In this document: positions 8,378-17,418 of the stretch, piece by piece
How the letters are laid out: the number at the start of each line of letters is the position of its first letter
Position numbering within the stretch: the stretch's first letter is position 1
Assembly (NCBI RefSeq): GCF_049739465.1
Contig: NZ_JBMHHY010000010.1
Location: forward strand, 254,764 to 318,763
Origin: Embleya sp049739465
Lineage (GTDB): Bacteria; Actinomycetota; Actinomycetes; Streptomycetales; Streptomycetaceae
Direction of reading: 5' to 3'
DNA: 64,000 nucleotides
Notes under the pieces: generated by a model
Told to the model about the DNA's origin: nothing
Database searches by the model: none
What the model saw: only the letters and a program-made list of their open reading frames with translations
Made by a program: the position numbers and the translations under genes

Positions 8378-9703
8378 ATGACTGCGAGCACCGACCCCCC
8401 GCAGGCGTATCCGTCCGCGACCCCGGATCCCGAGGGAGGCCCGGAGACGAACTGGTTCACCGCCGCCCGGTTCGGCATGTTCGTCCACTGGGGTCTGTAC
8501 TCCCTCGCCGCACGGCACGAGTGGGTCAAGAACCGTGAGCGACTGACCGACGAGCAGTACCAGGCGTACTTCGACCACTTCGACCCCGACCGCTACGACC
8601 CCGCGCAGTGGGCCAGAGCGGCCAAGGCGGCCGGCATGCGGTACGTCGTCCTCACCACCAAGCACCACGACGGCTTCTGCCTGTGGGACAGCACCCTCAC
8701 CGAGTACAAGGTCACCAACACCCCACACGGCCGTGACCTCGTCGGGCCGTTCGTCGAGGCGTGCCGCGCCGAGGGACTCAAGGTCGGTCTCTACTACTCA
8801 CTGATCGACTGGCACCATCCGTCCTTCCCCGTGGACGGCGTGCATCCCCAGCGCGACGACGAGGCGTTCAAGGCCGCCAACGCCGAGCGGGACATCCGCG
8901 ACTACCAGCGCTATCTGCACGGTCAGGTCCGCGAACTGCTGACCTCGTTCGGGCGGATCGACTACCTGTTCTTCGACTTCTCGTATGCCGAGCGCACCTG
9001 GTGGGGCGGCAAGGGCCCCGACGACTGGGATTCCCCGCAACTCCTGCGGACGATTCGCGAACTGCAACCGCACATCCTCGTCAACGACCGGACCGGCCTT
9101 CCCGGGGACTTCGTCACCCCCGAGCAGTACCAGCCGTCCGGTCCGATGACCGAGAACGGGCAACCCGTGCTGTGGGAAGCCTGCCAGACGCTCAACGGCA
9201 GTTGGGGCTACGACCGGGACAACCCGGACCACAAGAGCCCCGACCTGCTGATCCGCATGCTCGTCGACGGGGTGTCCAAGGGCGGCAACCTGCTGCTCAA
9301 CGTGGGGCCCACCGGCCGTGGCGCGCTCGACCCGCGCGACACCGCGATCCTCGACGAGATCGGCCGATGGACGCAGCTGCACGAGCGGTCGATTCGCGGC
9401 TGCGGCTCCTCCGCGTACACCGCCCCCGCCGAATGCCGGTACACCCAGCGCGGCGACCGGCTCTACGTCCACCTGTTCGCCTGGCCGCTGCGTCACCTGC
9501 ACCTGCCGGGCCTGGCCGGCCGGGTGCGCTACGCCCAACTGCTGGGCGACGCGTCCGAGATCATCCCGGTCCACATCGACCCGGACCGGCCCGCGGTCAA
9601 CACCGAGATGGGCGGCCAACCGGCGGGAACGCTCACACTCCAACTCCCGGTCCGGCGCCCCGACACCCCCGTACCGGTCATCGAACTGTTCCTGGACGCA
9701 TAG
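8378..9703 (+). CDS. Alpha-L-fucosidase, GH29 family
   Basis: A 441-residue GH29 enzyme. The N-terminal WFTAARFGMFVHWGLYS and KHHDGFCLWDS motifs and the IDYLFFDFS segment with the likely nucleophile Asp200 are characteristic. Such enzymes release alpha-L-fucose by a retaining mechanism. No signal peptide is visible, so it acts in the cytoplasm on imported oligosaccharides, in line with the ABC importer encoded directly upstream. The ATG at 8378 has a GAAAGAG-type ribosome-binding site. The family also includes enzymes with other specificities, so fucose is likely but not certain. Confidence 0.85.
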   Translation: MTASTDPPQAYPSATPDPEGGPETNWFTAARFGMFVHWGLYSLAARHEWVKNRERLTDEQYQAYFDHFDPDRYDPAQWARAAKAAGMRYVVLTTKHHDGFCLWDSTLTEYKVTNTPHGRDLVGPFVEACRAEGLKVGLYYSLIDWHHPSFPVDGVHPQRDDEAFKAANAERDIRDYQRYLHGQVRELLTSFGRIDYLFFDFSYAERTWWGGKGPDDWDSPQLLRTIRELQPHILVNDRTGLPGDFVTPEQYQPSGPMTENGQPVLWEACQTLNGSWGYDRDNPDHKSPDLLIRMLVDGVSKGGNLLLNVGPTGRGALDPRDTAILDEIGRWTQLHERSIRGCGSSAYTAPAECRYTQRGDRLYVHLFAWPLRHLHLPGLAGRVRYAQLLGDASEIIPVHIDPDRPAVNTEMGGQPAGTLTLQLPVRRPDTPVPVIELFLDA

Positions 9704-9806
9704 GCAACCCGAAACGCCGGGGACACCACCCGAAACGCCCCGGCCGCCGGCTGATCGCAAGCCGGGACACCGTCCGTACCTCCACCACCATCCTCACGGA
9801 GGCACC

Positions 9807-11231
9807 ATGCAACGCCGCACGTTCCTCAAGAGCACGGCGGTGGCCGCACTGGCCGCCGTACCCCTCGCCACCTCACTGACGGGCAGCGCATCGGCGGCCG
9901 ACGTCCCGGTCACCTCCCTCGCGGCGCTCCAGAACGCGATCAACGGCGCCGCCCCCGGTGACCGGATCGTCGTCGCCGACGGCACCTACACGGTCCCGAC
10001 GGGCAGCGCGATCACCATCTCCGGCAAGCACGGTACGGACGCCGCGCCCATCACCATCGTGTCCAAGACCCGCGGCGGCGTGGTGCTGCGGGGCGCACGC
10101 GGCTTCGCGCTGAGCAATTCGAGCAACATCGTCATCAGCGGCTTCGCCTTCCGGCAGAGCACCACGTTCGAACTCCCGACGGACTGCTCGGCGATCCGAC
10201 TCACCCGCAACGACTTCCAGTTCGCGGACGACGGCGATCCGTACTGGGTCGTCGTGCGGGCGAACGACTCGAAGATCGACCGCAACCATTTCCACGACAA
10301 GACCACCGCGGGCATCTTCATCGTCGTCGACGGTCCCGGCAAGACCGACATGGCGCAGAACGTGCAGATCGTCCGCAACCACTTCTCCGACCACAGCTTC
10401 ACCGGGGACAACGGCGGTGAGCCCATCCGCTTCGGCGTCAGCGGCCGGGCCCTGTCCGACGCCGGCGGACACGTCGAGTACAACCTGTTCGAGCGCTGCA
10501 ACGGCGACCCCGAGGCCATCTCGGTGAAGTCCTCGGGCAACACCGTGCGGTACAACACCATCCGCGACAGCAAGGGCGGCATCGTGCTGCGGCACGGCAA
10601 TCGTTCGACGGTGGAGGGCAATTACCTGATCGGCGGCACCGACGGCATACGCATCTACGGCAACGACCACGTGATCGTCAACAACTACCTCAGCGGGCTG
10701 TCCGGCCGGGCCCTGGTGGTCGGCAGCGGCAGCACCCGCGACCACACCCCGGGTGAGACGGAGAGCCAGCGGCGCGGCAACGACGCCTGCGACCGCGTGG
10801 TGATCGCGCACAACTCGCTGATCAACAACGTCGGCATGTTGTCGGGCGAGACGCGGGCGTTCGAGCCGCGGGACGTGACCATCGCCGACAACCTGCTGGT
10901 CGCCGACTCCGGCAACCTCGTTGCCATGGGAGCCACCACCGGCTTCGTCTGGCAGAGCAACCTGCTGTGGGGGGCGGCCGGCAACGGCAACATCCCCACC
11001 GGAGGCCTCCTCCGGGCCGACCCCCGGCTGGGGCAGGGCGCGGACGGCGTCCTGCGGCTGACGGCAGGCAGCCCGGCGATCGGCGCGGCCACGGGCGGCC
11101 TGGCCCCGACCGACGACATCGACGGGGACCCGCGCGGCAGCGTACGGGACATCGGTGCCGACGAGTACGCGACAACGCCCGCACTCCGCCACCCCCTCAC
11201 CGCCGCGGACGTGGGCCCGAACGCCCCCTGA
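9807..11231 (+). CDS. Secreted polysaccharide lyase, PL6 family (alginate lyase/chondroitinase B-like)
   Basis: A 474-residue right-handed parallel beta-helix protein. The N terminus QRRTFLKSTAVAALAA, with twin arginines and cleavage near GSASA, indicates Tat export. The body carries PL6 hallmarks: NGGEPIRFGVSG, NGDPEAISVKSS with the Brønsted-base lysine, and GIVLRHGNRSTVEGNYL with the catalytic arginine. PL6 enzymes cleave polyuronides by beta-elimination. The ATG at 9807 follows GGAGG. Its position between the fucosidase and uronate-catabolic genes suggests it starts degradation of a uronate-containing, possibly fucosylated polymer outside the cell. Alginate versus dermatan/chondroitin cannot be told from the sequence alone. 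Confidence 0.85.
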   Translation: MQRRTFLKSTAVAALAAVPLATSLTGSASAADVPVTSLAALQNAINGAAPGDRIVVADGTYTVPTGSAITISGKHGTDAAPITIVSKTRGGVVLRGARGFALSNSSNIVISGFAFRQSTTFELPTDCSAIRLTRNDFQFADDGDPYWVVVRANDSKIDRNHFHDKTTAGIFIVVDGPGKTDMAQNVQIVRNHFSDHSFTGDNGGEPIRFGVSGRALSDAGGHVEYNLFERCNGDPEAISVKSSGNTVRYNTIRDSKGGIVLRHGNRSTVEGNYLIGGTDGIRIYGNDHVIVNNYLSGLSGRALVVGSGSTRDHTPGETESQRRGNDACDRVVIAHNSLINNVGMLSGETRAFEPRDVTIADNLLVADSGNLVAMGATTGFVWQSNLLWGAAGNGNIPTGGLLRADPRLGQGADGVLRLTAGSPAIGAATGGLAPTDDIDGDPRGSVRDIGADEYATTPALRHPLTAADVGPNAP

Positions 11232-11267
11232 GCGACCACCGGTGACGGGGCACCGCACGCCTGACCG

Positions 11268-11333
11268 GTCCGTCCACCCGACCCCGTCGGGTGGACGGAC
11301 CCGGTCCGCCCGACCCCCGTCCGGGCGGACCGG
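11268..11333. terminator. Two tandem hairpins after the PL6 gene
   Basis: A perfect 15-bp stem (11268-11282 with 11286-11300, loop of three bases) is followed at once by a 12-bp stem (11301-11312 with 11322-11333). Neither has a clear U-tract, as is common for high-GC actinobacterial terminators. They lie between the lyase and the isomerase genes and probably separate two transcription units or set relative expression. Confidence 0.6.
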
Positions 11334-11393
11334 GTCGGACCCCCGCAGGGCGATCGCAGACCATCCGCAGGCCGACCGCAGGAAGGCAGGGCC

Positions 11394-12242
11394 ATGACCG
11401 AGGAGAGCGAACGGAGCGCGGCGGACCACGCCCCGCTCCGCCCGCCGGCCGGGCCGGACACCGGGCGGACCACTTTGGGCCTGTGCTCGGTCACCTTCCG
11501 CCGGCTGCCCGCCGCCGAGGTCGCGCGACGCGCGGCCGACGCGGGCCTGGCGGCGATCGAGTGGGGAGCGGACGTGCACGCGCCCGCGGGGGAGCCCGGC
11601 ACGGTCCGCGCGGTCCGCGCGGTCTCCGACCGCTACGGGCTGGTCTGTTGCTCATACGGGTCGTACTTTCGCGCCACCCCCGCCGAGTCGGCCGCCTTCC
11701 CCGCCGTCGCTCGGGCCGCCGTGCTGCTCGGGGCACCCCGGGTACGGGTGTGGGCGGGCGGAACCGGATCGCGGTCCGCGCTGCCGGACGAACGACACGA
11801 AACCGTGCACTGCCTGCGGGAGGCGGCCCGGATCGCCGCGGACCACGGCCTGGAGCTCGCAACGGAGTTCCACGGCGAAACGCTCACCGACACCGTCGCC
11901 TCGACCATCCGGCTGCTGGACGAGGTGGGCGCGGACAACGTCCGCACATACTGGCAGCCGCCGCTCGACACCCCCGACGAGCAGGCGCTGGCAGGGCTCG
12001 TCGAACTCGGCGACCGGGTCACCGCCGTGCATGTCTTCTCGTGGTGGCCGGGCAACAACCGGCTGCCGCTGGCGGACCGCTGGAGCCTGTGGGTCGCCGC
12101 CCTCGGCCTGCCGGCGGTCCGGGGTGTCGAGGCGCTCCTGGAGTTCGTCCCCGGCGACGATCCCGCGGTGCTGGGGCACGAGGCCGAGACCCTGAGGCGC
12201 ATCGCAGCACAAACCTCCACGATCCGACGTGGTCGACCGTGA
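11394..12242 (+). CDS. Sugar phosphate isomerase/epimerase-like TIM-barrel protein
   Basis: This 282-residue protein belongs to the xylose-isomerase-like TIM-barrel superfamily. The core runs from TTLGLCSVTFRRLPAAEV through IEWGADVH, ATEFHGETLTDT and YWQPPLDTPDEQ to VHVFSW and VLLEFVPGDD-like strands, with acidic and histidine residues placed to bind a divalent metal. It presumably isomerises or epimerises a sugar or sugar acid in the cytoplasm; the substrate is unknown. Its stop overlaps a potential GTG of the next frame. It lacks the length of mannonate dehydratase UxuA (about 390 residues), which shares the fold, so I do not call it that. Confidence 0.75.
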   Translation: MTEESERSAADHAPLRPPAGPDTGRTTLGLCSVTFRRLPAAEVARRAADAGLAAIEWGADVHAPAGEPGTVRAVRAVSDRYGLVCCSYGSYFRATPAESAAFPAVARAAVLLGAPRVRVWAGGTGSRSALPDERHETVHCLREAARIAADHGLELATEFHGETLTDTVASTIRLLDEVGADNVRTYWQPPLDTPDEQALAGLVELGDRVTAVHVFSWWPGNNRLPLADRWSLWVAALGLPAVRGVEALLEFVPGDDPAVLGHEAETLRRIAAQTSTIRRGRP

Positions 12243-12307
12243 TCCGGCGGGTCGCGAGTGGGATGTCCCGTCGCCCACCCACCCACCAAGACGCCAGGAC
12301 GGCAGGC

Positions 12308-12955
12308 ATGCATCCCGAGGACGACGACACGCTCCTGTTCATCGGCGACTCCATCACCGACGCTGGCCGCGACCGGGCGGATCCCGCATCGCTCGGCGAG
12401 GGATACGTCCACGAGATCGCCCGGACTCTGCGCGGGCGGGCACCCGACGGACCCGGCCCCCGCATCATCAACAGGGGGATCAACGGCCACCGCGTGTACG
12501 ACCTCGAATCCCGCTGGAGCACCGATGTCATCGACCACCGGCCCACTGTCGTCACGGTCAAGATCGGCATCAACGACACCTGGCGACGCTACGACCGAAA
12601 CCTGCTCAGTCCGGTGGACGAGTTCGAGGCATGCCTCGACCGCCTGCTCGCGGCCACCGCGCGGCAGCTGTCCGCACGGCTGGTCGTCATCACCCCGTTC
12701 CTGCTTCCGATCGGGCCGGACCAGGAACGCTGGTTCGAGGACCTGTCGCCGCGTACCGACGCCGTCCTGCGGGCAGCTGTGCACAACGCAGCCCACGTGG
12801 TGCGCGCGGACCTCGTGCTGCCCCGCGCGGCGCAGGACCGGGAGTCGCGGGAGCTGGCCCCGGACGGCGTCCACCCGAGCCCGCTGGGGCATCGGCTGAT
12901 CGCCGATGCGTGGCTCGCCGAGGTCGCTCCCACCGCCCCGGTCGCACGGCGGTAG
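12308..12955 (+). CDS. SGNH/GDSL hydrolase (carbohydrate esterase-like)
   Basis: A 215-residue SGNH hydrolase with block I FIGDSITDAGR (Ser15 nucleophile), the block III-like segment VKIGINDTW and the terminal catalytic pair in DGVHPSPLGH. No signal peptide is present. I chose the ATG at 12308 because the family normally starts a few residues before the GDS block. An in-frame GTG at 12239 that overlaps the previous stop would add 23 residues and couple translation, so it is a real alternative. In a glycan locus such enzymes usually remove acetyl or other acyl groups from imported sugars. Confidence 0.8.
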   Translation: MHPEDDDTLLFIGDSITDAGRDRADPASLGEGYVHEIARTLRGRAPDGPGPRIINRGINGHRVYDLESRWSTDVIDHRPTVVTVKIGINDTWRRYDRNLLSPVDEFEACLDRLLAATARQLSARLVVITPFLLPIGPDQERWFEDLSPRTDAVLRAAVHNAAHVVRADLVLPRAAQDRESRELAPDGVHPSPLGHRLIADAWLAEVAPTAPVARR

Positions 12956-13156
12956 CAGCGCCGCGGGTCACCACCGGAGCGTCGGATGCGCGCGCTCGCG
13001 TCGGCGCAGACCCTGGATCCGGTGCGGTCACCGCCCGGCCGGCTCTCCTCCAGGGCCCGGTTTCTCCCCGCCCGGCCGCGGTGGTGGGCCACGGGGCCGG
13101 CCTGACGAACGGACCGGGAGGCCGACCGGCAGCGGCATCCCGAGCAGCTGCCGGCC

Positions 13157-13416
13157 ATGGAAGCGGTGATGCGACGCCGCGAGAGGCCGGTCGTCATGCC
13201 GACCGGGGCCGGCACGTCGGCCGTCCACCAGGTTCCCGGTCTGCTGCCGGACGAGCCCACCGTGGTCGCGTCGCCACGGCGAACACGTCGTCCGTGCCGA
13301 TGTCTTGACCGTTTCGGCGCCTCCACCGGCCGTGGGCCCGAGTACGACGTGCCGCTCGAAGAGTGCTTCGGTCCGGTCACGGTGGTCGCGCCCTACGACG
13401 CCCCGCGCGGACCGCG
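13157..13416 (+). pseudogene. Possible aldehyde dehydrogenase C-terminal relic
   Basis: The plus-strand frame contains PGLLPDEPTVVA and then EYDVPLEECFGPVTVVAPYD. The second resembles the EE.FGP...V..Y segment near the C terminus of aldehyde dehydrogenases such as alpha-ketoglutarate semialdehyde dehydrogenase. The rest of the gene is missing and the end overlaps the convergent LacI gene. In a uronate locus a semialdehyde dehydrogenase would fit an oxidative route, but the evidence is a single short motif. Confidence 0.3.
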
Positions 13417-14451
13417 CCGGGTGCGTCGAGACTGTGTCGTCGAGTCACGGACGACCAGCCTTACCGGCAAGGTCATGGGCTTGCCGGTGCGCGGTGCCGG
13501 GTTGCCGCGCGAGGACAGCAGCGCGTCGACGGCAGCCCGTCCCTGGGCGCGCAGCGGGGCGGCGACGGTGGTCAGCCCGGGTCGGACGATGCGTGTCGGG
13601 AAGATGTCGTCGAAGCCGACCACGCTGACGTCCTCGGGAACTCGGACGCCGCGTGCCTGGAGAGCGAGCATCGCCCCGATCGCCAGTTGGTCGTTGTAGG
13701 CCACGACGGCGGTCGGCAGATCCGCGGGGAGCGCGTCGGCGGCGTCGCGACCACCTGCGACCGTCGGCGCGAACGGGCCCACGCGCTGCACCCGCATGTC
13801 CAGCCCGGTCGCCGCCTCGCGCAGGCTCCGCCAGCGCATCCCGTTTGCCCAGGATGCCTCCGGGCCGGCCACGTAGGTCACCGTGCGATGACCCAACCGT
13901 GCCAGATGTGCCGCGGTCACGAGCATGCCGTGCGGGTTGTCGAGGATGATGCTGGGGACGTCGGCGACGTCCCGGTTGAGGACGACCACCGGCCGCTGCT
14001 TGGCAGTCATGCGGATGGCGGAGTCCGACAGTCGGGTACCCGCCAGCACGAGTCCCTCGACGGCGGGCAACGCCCTTTCCAGACTGGCGCGTTCCACCCG
14101 GTCGCACTCCTGGGCGTCGATCAGCAGGAGGACGAAGCGGGCCTCGGCGGCGGCGGACTCGGCTCCCCGAATGATCTCGGCGTAGAACGGGTTGGTCACG
14201 TCGGACACCACCAACGCGAGCATCGAGGTGCGGCCGGTGGGCAATCCCGAAGCCAACGGATCGACGCGGTAGCCGAGTTCCGCGGCCACCCGCCGGATGT
14301 GTTCCGCGGTCGCCGCGTTGACCCGGCCCGGCCTGGCGAACGCCCGGGACACGGTGGACGCGGCCACCCCCGCGGCCCGGGCGACGTCGTAGATCGTCGG
14401 TGCCTTGCTCCCGCCGGTTGCGGCGGTCGGTGCGCCGTCACGCCCGCTCAC
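13393..14451 (-). CDS. LacI-family transcriptional regulator
   Basis: A 352-residue regulator with the N-terminal LacI helix-turn-helix (TIYDVARAAGVAASTVSRAF), hinge region around GYRVDPLASGL and a periplasmic-binding-like ligand domain (MLALVVSDVTNPFYAEIIRG through VSVVGFDDIFPTRIVRPGLTTV). The GTG start at 14449-14451 follows GGAAGTGAG. It is flanked by the esterase and larC genes, so it is the natural candidate repressor of this sugar/uronate locus. LacI-type palindromes occur at 5061 (AAGCGCTT core) and at 17374 and 20565 (CAACCGGTTG-like core). It probably uses only one of the two core types, and I favour the uronate pair on proximity. Confidence 0.9.
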   Translation of the reverse strand: MSGRDGAPTAATGGSKAPTIYDVARAAGVAASTVSRAFARPGRVNAATAEHIRRVAAELGYRVDPLASGLPTGRTSMLALVVSDVTNPFYAEIIRGAESAAAEARFVLLLIDAQECDRVERASLERALPAVEGLVLAGTRLSDSAIRMTAKQRPVVVLNRDVADVPSIILDNPHGMLVTAAHLARLGHRTVTYVAGPEASWANGMRWRSLREAATGLDMRVQRVGPFAPTVAGGRDAADALPADLPTAVVAYNDQLAIGAMLALQARGVRVPEDVSVVGFDDIFPTRIVRPGLTTVAAPLRAQGRAAVDALLSSRGNPAPRTGKPMTLPVRLVVRDSTTQSRRTRRGPRGAS

Positions 14452-14767
14452 CCGATCTCACTTCCGTTCTCGTGGCCAAGCCACGGATCCGGGGCGGCGA
14501 TCCCCGGTATCGGACGACGCCATGGCTGCCCATGGGATGGTGGGAGGGAGCGCACTGTACTCCGTTTCGACACCCTCACCCACCGCGCGGTCGTCGGGGT
14601 CGACGACGATGACCGTCGTCCTCACCGGTATCGGGTCCGGCGCCCGCGCCACGCCCCCGATCGTGCAGTCGTCCGCCGCCACCGCGGTCCCGACCGCCTG
14701 CGCCGGCCCGGCTTCCCGGCCCGCCATGGTCGACGCCGGTGCCCCCGGCGCAGTCGTCGTCGAACGG
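14452..14767. other. Gap between lacI-type gene and larC, no gene seen
   Basis: About 315 bases between two minus-strand genes. A GC-rich short inverted repeat (CGTGGC...GCCACG) occurs near 14472-14487. No coding frame of convincing quality was found. Confidence 0.4.
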
Positions 14768-16093
14768 CTACGCCGCCGGCCACCCGGCGGCCCGAGCAGC
14801 GGTCCCCCCGCTGACGGGCGAGACGGGCGCCCGCGGCGGCGCCGCGGAATCAGGCGGGAGGGCGGGTTCGGGGGTGAGCGTTTGCGGGGTGGGGGTGCCG
14901 GGGGTCAGGCCCGCTTGGTGGGCGGCGGTGGTGGCGGCGGCGAGGACGGTGTGGACGGGGAGGACCAGACGGGCGGCGAGGGCGGCGGCGGGAGCGAACT
15001 CGGGGGTCGCCTGGAGGATTTCGCCGGACCGGTGGCCCACCTTGACGGGGAGGCGGCTGCCGAGGACGTCCACGTGGGTCCAGCCGCGCTGGAGTTCGGT
15101 CTTGCGGACCGGCCGTTCGCGTACGCCCAGGGTGCTGGTGAGGCGGAAGACGGCGTCACGCAGGGGTTGGGCGCGTTGCGGTGGGCACAGGACGGAGAGC
15201 GTGTGCGCGGGGCGGCCCTTCTTCATGAGGATGGGGGTCAGCCAGGCGTCCGAGGCGCCGGCCTCGATGAGGGAGGTGAGGACGCTGGGCCAGGCGCGCG
15301 GGTCCAGGTCGTCGATATTGGTTTCCAGGACGACGGCTTCGGCGGCGTCGAAGGCGGAGCCGGGGGTCGTGGCGGAGACCGGGGCGCCGAGGAAGACGCG
15401 GGTGACGTTGGGGCGTCCGGGGGTGTCGCGGCTGCCGGCGCCGATGCCGGTTCGCTCCAGGAGCAGGTGTGGCAGGGGGCAGCACTCGCGGGCCAGGGTG
15501 GTGAGCAGTGCCATGCCGGTGGGGGTGGCGAGCTCGCCTTCGCCGCCCGCGAACACCTGCCACGCGGTGGCGAGTTCGGCCACCGCGGGGACGGGGACGG
15601 GGAGTTCGCCGTGGGCGGTGGTGACGCGTCCGACGCCCAAGGCCGCGGGACTCGCGGTCAGATCGGTGACGGCGAGGTCGTGGAGCGCGGCACAGACGCC
15701 GACGACGTCGGCGATGGAGTCCCAGGCCCCCACCTCGTGGAAGTGCACCTCTTCCGTTCCGGTGCCGTGTACGCGTGCCTCGGCGGCGGCGAGGCGGGTG
15801 AAGGCGGCGAGTGCCGACGCGCGGACCGGATCGGCCAGGGGCGCCCGCTCGATGAGGCGGCGTACCTCACGCCACGTTCGGTGTGCGTGGTCGTCGTCGC
15901 TCGGCGTCACGTGGATCCGCGTCGCTCGCATACCGGCGCGGGTGACCCGGGTCTGCACGAGGTGTACCTCGCCGGGGACCACGGCCTCCACCGCGGCACG
16001 CACGGCGCGCAACGCGGCCCCGCCGTCGACGAGGGCGGCGAGCAACATGTCCCCGGCGATGCCGGCGGACGCATCGACCCACGCGGCCCTCAT
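14768..16093 (-). CDS. larC: LarC, nickel-insertion protein for the nickel-pincer cofactor
   Basis: A 441-residue LarC homologue: the N terminus begins WVDASAGIAGDMLLAALVD, with EEVHFHEVGAWDSIADVVG, GELATPTGMALL, ETNIDDLDPR and the KKGRPAHTLSVLC segment, all typical. LarC is the CTP-dependent cyclometallase that inserts nickel in the pincer nucleotide used by LarA-type racemases. It is one continuous frame here, unlike lactobacilli where larC is split by a programmed frameshift. The C-terminal 40 residues are Pro/Ala-rich and probably disordered. The ATG at 16093 overlaps the larA stop (ATGA), so the two are co-translated. Confidence 0.9.
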   Translation of the reverse strand: MRAAWVDASAGIAGDMLLAALVDGGAALRAVRAAVEAVVPGEVHLVQTRVTRAGMRATRIHVTPSDDDHAHRTWREVRRLIERAPLADPVRASALAAFTRLAAAEARVHGTGTEEVHFHEVGAWDSIADVVGVCAALHDLAVTDLTASPAALGVGRVTTAHGELPVPVPAVAELATAWQVFAGGEGELATPTGMALLTTLARECCPLPHLLLERTGIGAGSRDTPGRPNVTRVFLGAPVSATTPGSAFDAAEAVVLETNIDDLDPRAWPSVLTSLIEAGASDAWLTPILMKKGRPAHTLSVLCPPQRAQPLRDAVFRLTSTLGVRERPVRKTELQRGWTHVDVLGSRLPVKVGHRSGEILQATPEFAPAAALAARLVLPVHTVLAAATTAAHQAGLTPGTPTPQTLTPEPALPPDSAAPPRAPVSPVSGGTAARAAGWPAA

Positions 16094-17319
16094 CGGCGCA
16101 ACCGGTGCAGGACCTCGCCGGCTTGCGGCACGACGAGTGTGTCCGGGTCGGCGGCGAAAGCCGCGAAGTCCACGGTGGCGGGATCGAGATGGCCGAGGTT
16201 CGCGCCGCGGACGACGCCTTCGGGAATGCCGGTCGCGAGGGTGACGGTCAACCGGCAGTGCTCGCCGCGCTCTTCGTCGTACGTACCCGCGCCGCGCAGG
16301 TGTGTGGAGTGCGCCAAGACGCCCCAGTGCAGGTGCTTGAAGCGGTCCCACTGCTTGGTGAAGTAGTCGCGGCAGTGGTAGCCGATCTCCTCGATCTCCG
16401 GGTGCATCGCGGAGATCGTCCGCACATGCGGCGCGTACAGGACGATCTCACCGCCATCCGCGACGACCGGTTCGAGCTTGTAGAAGCCTTTCGCCGCGGT
16501 CCAGATGTCCTCGTACTTCTCCGGGATCACCGACAACACCCGCCGCACGGGGGCGTCGAGGTAGCGGACGTGGACGTGCGCGGACACGTCGGCCGCCGCC
16601 GACCAGGCCGCTTCCGGCGTTCCGTAGGCCATCGAGTGCAGCGCCCCGGTGCCGGATTCGACCACGACGCACAGCGCGCGCCTGCGGCTCGGGATCAGCG
16701 CGGCCGCCTCGTGGATCAGCGCGCGGACGGGCGTGATGCCGCGCGTTCCGATGATCTCCGCGCTGGTGATCAGCGCCCCGAGCCAGTGCGACAGATCGAT
16801 GATGTCGGCACCTGCGACGCCGGGGAAGAAGTACTTGTCACCGCCGGAGAAACCGACCACTTCGTGCGGGAAGACCGGGCCGACGACCAGGGCCACGTCG
16901 TGCTCGACGACGGCCCGGTTGAGGCGTACGTCGACCTCTTGGTGCAGCAGCCCGCCGGACAACTCGGCCACGCGCTCGGCGCCGATCGTGCCGACCGAGG
17001 CGAACGTCGACGGCTTCCACCACTCGTGGTTGAGGACGGTCATGCCCGGCAGCGGCGGGATGTGGCCGGCCAATTCGGCCTCGCCCATCGGCGCGTGCGT
17101 ACCCAACGCGACAAGCACCGTCAACCGGGAGACTCGGCCGTACAGCGCCTCGTGCACCGCGGCGAGCAGCAGCGGAAGTGGGCAACTGCGGGTGCCGTCG
17201 GGTACCACCAGGCATACGCTCCGGCCGTCGAGATCCTCGCCGGCCAGTTGTTCGGCGACGAAGGCTCGCACCCGGGCCTCGGGGAGGACGGCGCCCGGCC
17301 CACCGATCTGTGCTGTCAT
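16090..17319 (-). CDS. LarA-family nickel-pincer racemase/epimerase
   Basis: A 409-residue LarA homologue. Key residues keep the L. plantarum LarA spacing: Arg44 in DGTR, His75 in GTHAP, His152 in FPHEVVGFSGGDK, Lys162 (cofactor thioester lysine) and His178 in SHW, matching Arg75, His108, His174, Lys184 and His200 as I recall them. These enzymes interconvert epimers at the 2-hydroxy carbon of hydroxy acids. The genomic setting (UxuB and UxaC across the promoter, larC behind) suggests a sugar acid such as mannonate/gluconate rather than lactate. I chose the ATG at 17317-17319; the upstream frame extension would cross the operator at 17374. It is divergent from the uxaC-relic/uxuB unit. Confidence 0.85.
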   Translation of the reverse strand: MTAQIGGPGAVLPEARVRAFVAEQLAGEDLDGRSVCLVVPDGTRSCPLPLLLAAVHEALYGRVSRLTVLVALGTHAPMGEAELAGHIPPLPGMTVLNHEWWKPSTFASVGTIGAERVAELSGGLLHQEVDVRLNRAVVEHDVALVVGPVFPHEVVGFSGGDKYFFPGVAGADIIDLSHWLGALITSAEIIGTRGITPVRALIHEAAALIPSRRRALCVVVESGTGALHSMAYGTPEAAWSAAADVSAHVHVRYLDAPVRRVLSVIPEKYEDIWTAAKGFYKLEPVVADGGEIVLYAPHVRTISAMHPEIEEIGYHCRDYFTKQWDRFKHLHWGVLAHSTHLRGAGTYDEERGEHCRLTVTLATGIPEGVVRGANLGHLDPATVDFAAFAADPDTLVVPQAGEVLHRLRR

Positions 17320-17373
17320 GGCGGCCAGCGGACCATGGCGTCCGACGCGGTGCAAGTGCCCGGGGCAACACAT

Positions 17374-17387
17374 GGCAACCGGTTGCC
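17374..17387. promoter_or_regulatory. LacI-type palindromic operator between larA and uxuB units
   Basis: GGCAACCGGTTGCC is a perfect 14-bp palindrome located 54 bases upstream of the larA-type start and 31 bases before the uxaC-relic start on the other strand, so one repressor could control both directions. A diverged copy lies at 20565-20580 in the same position relative to the intact uxaC gene. Confidence 0.65.
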
Positions 17388-17418
17388 GCGGCGGGCCGAC
17401 GGCAGCGAACATGCCGTC

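Noticed and set aside
11394..12242. TIM-barrel protein as mannonate dehydratase UxuA
   Set aside because: It is about 110 residues too short and lacks motifs I associate with UxuA; it fits generic sugar isomerase/epimerase proteins better.
16090..17319. LarA homologue as a simple lactate racemase
   Set aside because: The residues do not exclude it, but there is no lactate gene nearby while uronate genes are on both sides; substrate is left open.
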